DNA from: Chrysochromulina parva
Taxonomy: Eukaryota > Haptophyta > Prymnesiales > Chrysochromulinaceae
NCBI GenBank assembly: GCA_002887195.1
Contig: PJAB01001724.1
Span: 1 to 12,628 of the forward strand
Reading direction: 5' to 3'
Length of the DNA stretch: 12,628 nt
Positions 6,701 to 10,675 of the stretch are shown here, piece by piece. The first letter of the stretch is position 1, and each line of letters begins with the position of its first letter. The notes under the pieces were generated by a model that saw only the letters and a list, made by a program, of their open reading frames with translations, did not search any database and was not told the DNA's origin. The position numbers were made by a program, and so were the translations under genes.

Positions 6701-9548
6701 GAGTGCATGCTGATTGCGTCCCTCATGACGGTCTGACGCGTCTCTCGGCGCCGCCGGTAACGACTTACTCTGAGCGCATGCTTCTTGCGTCCCTCATGAT
6801 GGTCTGACGCGTCTCTCGGCGCCGCCGGTAACGACCCTGAGTGCATGCTGATTGCGTCCCTCATCATCAGGTGACCTACCCTCAGCATCACGCGCCGCAC
6901 GCGCCCCTCTCGCCATCACGCCAGACCCACGACATGCCCACGACGGCGCTCGTCGGCGCGAGCACGGCGGCGCGCATGGCGGGCGCCGTCGTGGGCATAT
7001 CGGGCGTCACAGCCGGACCTGCCGGATTTGGGTTGGCGGCTGCGTCGGCCGCGATGCACGCGGGCTTGCCGCCGCCGTCCACGCTGAGCGACGCCATGAA
7101 CGGCGACGCGGTCACGTCCCTGCCCGCGCCCGACACGGCGCCAATGGAGCTCGAGATCACGGCAAGCGCCGTCCCGGTGACGTGTACCCTGACGGTGCGC
7201 GACGCTCGGGACAACGCGCGGCCTGGCCGCCCTGATGGCCGCCCTAATTAGGCCTCCCTGATTGCCTCCTTCATCAGGTGCGCGACGCTTGGGGCAACGC
7301 GCGGCCTGGCTCCACGAGCCATCTCGCTGGCGAGCTCGTGCGAGATCAGGACGGCGTGACCACAGCTGTGAACGTGACGCGCGCTTCCCCACAGCAAGCG
7401 ACCGAGCGGCACGCGGCCGTCTTTCATCTGAGTTTCGTCCCGCGGCTGGCGGGGGCGCACACGCTCCTATGCCACGACACCGAAGGCGTCCTCTCGGCAC
7501 GGTGCCGCGTGATGGTACGTGATGGCCGCCCTGATGGCCGCCCTAATCAGGCCACCCTAATGGCCGCCCTAATTAGGCCGCCCTAATGGCCGCCCTAATT
7601 AGGCCTCCCTAATTGCCGCCCTAATTGCCGCCCTAATTAGGCCTCCTGATTGTACCTCGCTGAGTGCCTCGCTGATCGGCTGCCTGATTGCCTCCTTCAT
7701 CAGGTGCGCGCGGGAGAGGCCGTGAGCTGCCGGCTGGTCGCAGGCACAGTGCTCAGTACGACGCCCCTCGTCGCGGGCATGTGGATCTCGTTTGAGCTCG
7801 AAGCGTCTGATGGCCTCGGCAATCAGCTCGCCGCCAACGCCGCCGCCGCCGCCGCCGCCGCCAGCTCCGGTGCAATCGTAACGGGCTGCACGTCCGCACG
7901 TTCCCCAGAGCGCCGTGGTGAGCGCCGAGGTGGCTCCTCGGCTTCGGCCTTCATCATGTCTCCGATGCTTCCACAGGTGATGACGTTTGATTTCCTCTGA
8001 TTGCCTTCATCATGTCTCCGATGCTTCCACAGGTGATGACGTTTGATTTCCTCTGATTGCCTTCATCATGTCTCCGATGCTTCCACAGGTGATGACGTTT
8101 GATTTTCTCTGATTGCCTTCATCATGTCTCCGATGCTTCCACAGGTGATGACGTTTGATTTTCTCTGATTGCCTTCATCATGTCTCCGATGCTTCCACAG
8201 GTGCGATGGCCCTCGAGGACCGCGGATTGGCACTGATGGCCACTGATGGCCGCTGATGGCGCGTGGCTTCCATTACGATCTCATTGCCATCTCATTACCA
8301 TCTCATTACGATCTCATTGCCATCTCATTGCCATCTCATTACCATCTCATTACCATCTCATTACCATCTCATTACCATCTCATTGCCATCTCATTGCCAT
8401 CTCATTACCCCAGGTGCTGTGCTCGTCGTGCGTGGCTTCGCACCCGCCGCGCGTCGTCCCACGCGCAGCAGGCTACTGGGAGGTGCAACTGCTACCTGCC
8501 GTCGCAGGCGAGCATACCGTCCACTGATGACCTCTGATGACGTCTGATTGCCTCTGATTGCGTCTGACTGCTGCCTGCCGTCACAGGCGAGCATACCGTC
8601 CACGTGCGACTTGGGAGCAGCGCTGCGGTGGGCTCGCCCTATCCGATTGACGTGCGGCCGGGGCTCGTGCAGGTGCGCTGTGGACCTCTGATGACGTCTG
8701 ATGGCCTCTGATGACGTCCGATTGCTTCTGATTGCCTCTGATTGCCATTGATTGCAGGTGCGATGGGCTCATGACCACTGCTTGCGACCTCATTGTAGTC
8801 TATGATTGCTAGCTGAGTGCAATCTGATGGACACTGATTGCATGCATGCATGTGCAGGCGGCGCGGTGCACGGCCCGGGGGCTGTACGGCGCCATCCCGT
8901 TTAGGAAGGCGAGTTTCGTCATCGAGGCGCGAGACGCCTTTGGGAATGCATGCCGGCGCGGCGGGCAGGCGTTCACAGTGACGATCGCCCCGAAGGGGCA
9001 TGGGCATTACGGGGCTGTTCACACCGTCCGTGATGAGGACACCGGGGAATTCGAGGTCGAGTACTCTGTCAAGGTCTCGGGACAGTAAGCGCTGCTGATT
9101 GCCCCTGATGAGCTCCCTCATCAGGCACGCTCTCTCTCTGATTGCCCTTGATGAGCTCCCTCATCAGGCACGCTCTCTCTCTGATTGCCCTTGATGAGCT
9201 CCCTCATCAGGTACGCCGTCAGCGTGCTCCTCGGTCGCGAACACATCGACGGCTCTCCTCTGCCGCTACGGGCCTACGCCGAGGACGATCCCCACATGCC
9301 GCCTCGCCTCAGGCGCGACCTCCAACATGCCCAAGAGAGCGCGCGAGGGAGTGCCCACGACGGCGCGAGGACGGGGCGAGGCGAGGGAGGCGCTGGTGGC
9401 GGGCGCGGCGGGCGCGGCGGGCGCGGCATGAGCTCAACGGCAGCCACGTGCGCCCACTACGGCGCCCTCAACGCTGAACGGGCTCACTACGGCGCCTTCG
9501 ACACCGCTCACTACGGCGCCTTTGACACCGAAAGTGCTTTGAGCCCTG

Positions 9549-9592
<44 letters not shown>

Positions 9593-10429
9593 GCGCCCGC
9601 CACCGGCTACGCCGCCCCCTCCTTGGCGAGCGCACTCTGTGATTCGTCACCCCGTGCTTCGTCACTAAGCGCACTCTGTGATTCGTCAGCCCGTGATTCG
9701 TCAGCCCGTGATTCGTCAGCCCGTGCTTCGTCACCTTGTGCTTCGTCAGCCTCCTCGAGGACGATGGGCGCCGTGTTGAGCACTGATCGAGGGGCGAGCC
9801 CTCGCCGCAGCGGCGGCGGTGCAGGCGGCGGCGGCGGCGGTGCAGGCGGCGGCGGCGGCGGCTCGAGAGCGTTTTCGAGCTTGAGCTCACGACAGCGCGA
9901 CGGGCACGCGACCCAGTACACCAAAACCCCACAGCCGGCACAGGCGACCACACAGGCCATTTCCCCACACGCCATTTCCCCACACGCCATCGCCCGGCGC
10001 ATCGCCGCAGCCGAGGTCGAGATCTCCAAGGTGCGAGATCGCATCTCGTCCAGGGCCGTAGTGGGCACCACCCCGTCGAGCGCCTCGTCCGCAGGCTGCT
10101 CGCCACGCGGGCCGCGCCCGATACGGCGCTCGGCCTCGTGGGACCGCCCGTACTCTCGGGCGCGCGCCGTGATGAGCGCCCGCCCGATGTCGCCCGACCC
10201 GGCGCGCTCGCCCTACGAGTCGGCCGTGCATGCTCGGTTCGTCCCCAATACGGCCGTTGCCGGCCGTGTGCATCAGTACGCATCGCCGCGCCGCGCTGAG
10301 GATGGCTTCGAGTACGTAGCGCCTGGAGGCTACCCCTTCAGCTACCCCGTCCAGAAGCAGCTCTCGCCCCAGGGGAGCGAGCGGAGGAGGGACCCGTTCA
10401 GGGACCCGTACTCGTTCGCTGAAAGTTGA
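3682..10429 (+). CDS. Multi-repeat filamin/ABP280-type Ig protein, 14 exons
   Basis: Exons: 3682-4668, 4823-4909, 5012-5118, 5346-5613, 5817-5942, 6082-6240, 6452-6685, 6871-7194, 7278-7514, 7704-7976, 8414-8507, 8587-8672, 8858-9084, 9211-10429. They sum to 4428 nt: 1475 codons plus TGA, no internal stop. About seven filamin-type repeats, some with long inserts: ~20-130, ~131-360, ~361-526, ~527-636, ~637-844, ~845-990, ~991-1095. Hallmarks: AGEYEAVVHMNGQ, FDRYGNRRLKGGE (across intron 3), GTYQGTYRAPIAGVYELHV with GSPFDVQV, VRDAWGNARPGS, GYWEVQLLPAVAGEHTVHV with GSPYPIDV, ARDAFGNA and SGQYAVSV with GSPLPL. The tail (~1096-1475) is low complexity: HYGAFDT repeats, poly-Ala, DSSAR repeats, Gly runs, a short helix near HAIARRIAAAEVEIS. 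No calponin-homology domain, signal peptide or membrane segment is seen, so classical filamin actin binding is unproven. Filamin repeats generally serve as protein-interaction or adhesion modules. Weakest points: the start codon, and the junctions of exons 3/4 and 10/11. Confidence 0.85.
4669..4822 (+). repeat. Intron 1 of filamin-type gene: 10-nt CTGATGRCCT array
   Basis: Donor GCG|GTGAGC, acceptor CTTGCAG|GTG, phase 0. The body is a tandem array of about 10-nt units (CTGATGACCT, CTGATGATGG, CTGATGGCCT, CTGATGACGT) followed by CTGAGTGCATGCTG. The joined product reads GRVA-VHFSRRLAGEYEA, a filamin strand. Confidence 0.85.
4910..5011 (+). other. Intron 2 of filamin-type gene
   Basis: Donor GAG|GTGCGA, acceptor ACGCATAG|GTG, phase 0, 102 nt. 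It is the least repetitive intron: two TTGATTGC copies near the 5' end, then a pyrimidine-rich run (CCCCTCCCACCCC and similar). It looks like an ordinary intron with a polypyrimidine tract. Confidence 0.8.
5119..5345 (+). repeat. Intron 3 of filamin-type gene: 11-nt GATGGACCTCC array
   Basis: The chosen donor is GACCG|GTACGG and the acceptor TTGCCAG|TTACGG, phase 2, which restores FDRYGNRRLKGGE. The first intron bases repeat the next exon's first bases (TACGGC in both), so the intron start still reads in frame (YGATDCPPA) before a TGA. The body is roughly 16 units of GATGGACCTCY with GATCTCC variants. An alternative donor CCCT|GTGATG would give a less filamin-like product. Confidence 0.7.
5614..5816 (+). 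repeat. Intron 4 of filamin-type gene: 22-nt repeat
   Basis: Donor AAG|GTGAGA, acceptor CCTCATCAG|GTG, phase 0. There are five tandem units of GAGTGCATGCTGATTGCGTG plus TT (22 nt) at about 5629-5738, then GATGGCGTCT units. The same GAGTGCATGCTGATTGCG block recurs in intron 7. Confidence 0.85.
5943..6081 (+). repeat. Intron 5 of filamin-type gene, with a copy of the exon 6 start
   Basis: Donor CAG|GTGATT, acceptor CCTCATCAG|GTG, phase 0. It holds three GATTGCGACT units, then a 30-nt copy (5992-6021) of the acceptor junction and first codons of exon 6 (6081-6110; 28 of 30 match), then TGATGGCCTC units. The copy has CTG where the real acceptor has CAG. Confidence 0.85.
6241..6451 (+). repeat. 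Intron 6 of filamin-type gene: alternating CTGATG/CTAATG 11-nt array
   Basis: Donor AAG|GTACCG, acceptor TTTGGCAG|GTG, phase 0. The body is about 14 units of 11 nt (CTGATGACGCC alternating with CTAATGACGCT). It ends with a short T-rich acceptor stretch. Confidence 0.85.
6659..6870 (+). repeat. 71-nt triplication spanning exon 7 end and intron 7 (6686-6870)
   Basis: Three copies begin at 6659, 6730 and 6801 (71, 71 and 70 nt). Each holds GGTCTGACGCGTCTCTCGG, a CCGCCG|GTAACG donor and a TGAGTGCATGCTGATTGCG-like block. The first copy's left part is coding (end of exon 7), so intron 7 carries two further copies of the exon end with two further donors. Intron 7 is phase 0 with acceptor CATCATCAG|GTG. 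Confidence 0.85.
7195..7277 (+). repeat. Intron 8 of filamin-type gene, flanked by a 33-nt exon-edge duplication
   Basis: Donor ACG|GTGCGC, acceptor CTTCATCAG|GTG, phase 0, 83 nt. The first 33 intron bases (7195-7227) match the first 33 bases of exon 9 (7278-7310) at 31 positions. The rest is GGCCGCCCTGATGG-type repeat. The spliced product reads TLTVRDAWGNARPG, a canonical filamin strand. Confidence 0.9.
7515..7703 (+). repeat. Intron 9 of filamin-type gene: GGCCGCCCTAAT array
   Basis: Donor ATG|GTACGT, acceptor CTTCATCAG|GTG, phase 0. About a dozen 12-nt-like units of GGCCGCCCTAAT / TAGGCCTCCCTAAT. Its last bases (CCTGATTGCCTCCTTCATCA then G) are the same as those of intron 8, and both contain GGCCGCCCTGATGGCCGCCC. 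Confidence 0.85.
7977..8200 (+). repeat. Four tandem 56-nt GT...AG units at the start of intron 10
   Basis: The units are 7977-8032, 8033-8088, 8089-8144 and 8145-8200, almost identical. Each starts GTGATGACGTTTGATTT, contains CTCTGATTGC and ends ATGCTTCCACAG. The last 31 bases of each unit also equal the end of exon 10 (7946-7976). After the last unit comes GTGCGATGGCC. The whole intron is modelled as 7977-8413. Confidence 0.9.
8278..8409 (+). repeat. 12 x 11-nt ATCTCATTRCC array, 3' half of intron 10
   Basis: Twelve uninterrupted copies of ATCTCATTACC / ATCTCATTGCC run right up to the acceptor CCCAG|GTGCTG at 8413/8414. CTCAT takes the place of the CTGAT seen in the other introns and still fits CTNAY. 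Confidence 0.95.
8508..8586 (+). repeat. Intron 11 of filamin-type gene: GC-AG intron inside a 34-nt duplication
   Basis: 8491-8524 and 8570-8603 match at 32 of 34 positions (offset 79). Removing one period exactly, at CGCAG|GCGAGC and CACAG|GCGAGC, restores PAVAGEHTVHVRLG in phase 1. Leaving it in gives a frameshift (79 nt) and a TGA. The donor would be GC, the common minor class of U2 introns. No GT-AG alternative gives a seamless product that I can find. The core is CTGATGACCT / CTGATTGCCT units. Confidence 0.85.
8673..8857 (+). repeat. Intron 12 of filamin-type gene: CTGATGACGT/CTGATTGCCT array
   Basis: Donor CAG|GTGCGC, acceptor CATGTGCAG|GCG, phase 0. Ten-nt CTGATGACGT / CTGATTGCCT units as in introns 1 and 11, an internal decoy acceptor (ATTGCAG|GTGCGATGG near 8757), then a CATGCATGCATG run before the real acceptor. 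Confidence 0.8.
9085..9210 (+). repeat. Intron 13 of filamin-type gene: 43-nt repeats with acceptor hairpins
   Basis: Donor GGACA|GTAAGC, acceptor CTCATCAG|GTAC, phase 2. Splicing turns the apparent stop in GGACAGTAA into SGQYAVSVLLG. Three copies of the 3' part end at 9124, 9167 and 9210 (period 43). Each holds GATGAG, CTCC, CTCATC as a short hairpin and ends in CAG. The two later units start GCACGC, so each also looks like a GC...AG unit. Confidence 0.85.
9549..9596 (+). repeat. GCC trinucleotide run (poly-Ala) in last exon
   Basis: An almost uninterrupted run of GCC triplets encodes a poly-alanine tract in the C-terminal low-complexity tail. A shorter GCC run is at about 7837-7860 in exon 10 and another at 4563-4590 in exon 1. 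Repeat length is probably polymorphic. Confidence 0.9.
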
Positions 10430-10675
10430 CTGTGGAGAGTCGTCAGACTCAGAGCGAGCGTGTGCATGCACAAAACTGTTATGTCTCCCAAGACGCGGGA
10501 AAAAGTTCACTTGACGTGAGTTGAAATCACACAGAAACACATTCACACTTCCGGCCGACCTCCCAAATATGAGCGCCCGCCCGATGTCGCCCGACCCGGC
10601 GCGCTCTCGCCCTACGAGTCGGCCGTGCATGCTCGGTTCGTCCCTAATATGGAAGTTTCCGGCCGCACACAGGCC
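10430..10675. other. Convergent intergenic gap
   Basis: It lies between the stop of the filamin-type gene and the stop of the Pro-rich membrane protein gene, so two 3' UTRs share 246 bp or overlap. No AATAAA is seen. 10430-10568 is unremarkable. 10569-10664 is a copy of filamin-gene exon 14. Confidence 0.7.
10569..10664 (+). pseudogene. Decayed copy of part of filamin-gene exon 14
   Basis: From 10569 the sequence ATGAGCGCCCGCCCGATGTC and onward repeats 10172-10264 almost base for base for about 80 nt (through GTCCCTAATA versus GTCCCCAATA), then more loosely through GGCCG. A TC insertion (CGCTCTCGCC versus CGCTCGCC) shifts the frame relative to the parent (RPMSPDPARS then RPTSRP instead of PYESAV). 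It lies outside the predicted coding sequence. Confidence 0.8.

Noticed and set aside
7919..7924. GTGAGC as an earlier donor for exon 10
   Set aside because: The consensus is good, but it would leave phase 1, incompatible with exon 11 at 8414, and would drop the repeat-copied exon end.
8201..8233. Possible extra exon after the last 56-nt unit (GTGCGATGGCCC onward)
   Set aside because: It reaches TGA within 12 codons with no donor before it, and joining exon 10 directly to 8414 keeps the filamin fold and frame.
8278..8409. CRISPR-like regular array
   Set aside because: Units are 11 nt with no spacers, inside a eukaryotic intron next to a clear acceptor.
8758..8800. Possible exon after ATTGCAG|GTGCGATGGG in intron 12
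   Set aside because: It runs into stops without filamin-like sequence. The acceptor at 8857 gives a clean filamin repeat.
9082..9088. Stop codon in GGACAGTAA as the end of the filamin-type gene
   Set aside because: ACA|GTAAGC is a strong donor, and splicing to 9211 continues a repeat (SGQYAVSVLLGREHIDGSPLPL) in frame.
9468..10283. Minus-strand Arg-rich and Pro-rich frames opposite the last filamin-gene exon
   Set aside because: Composition mirrors the poly-Ala, Gly and Ser repeats on the plus strand, and the plus strand continues directly from a filamin repeat.
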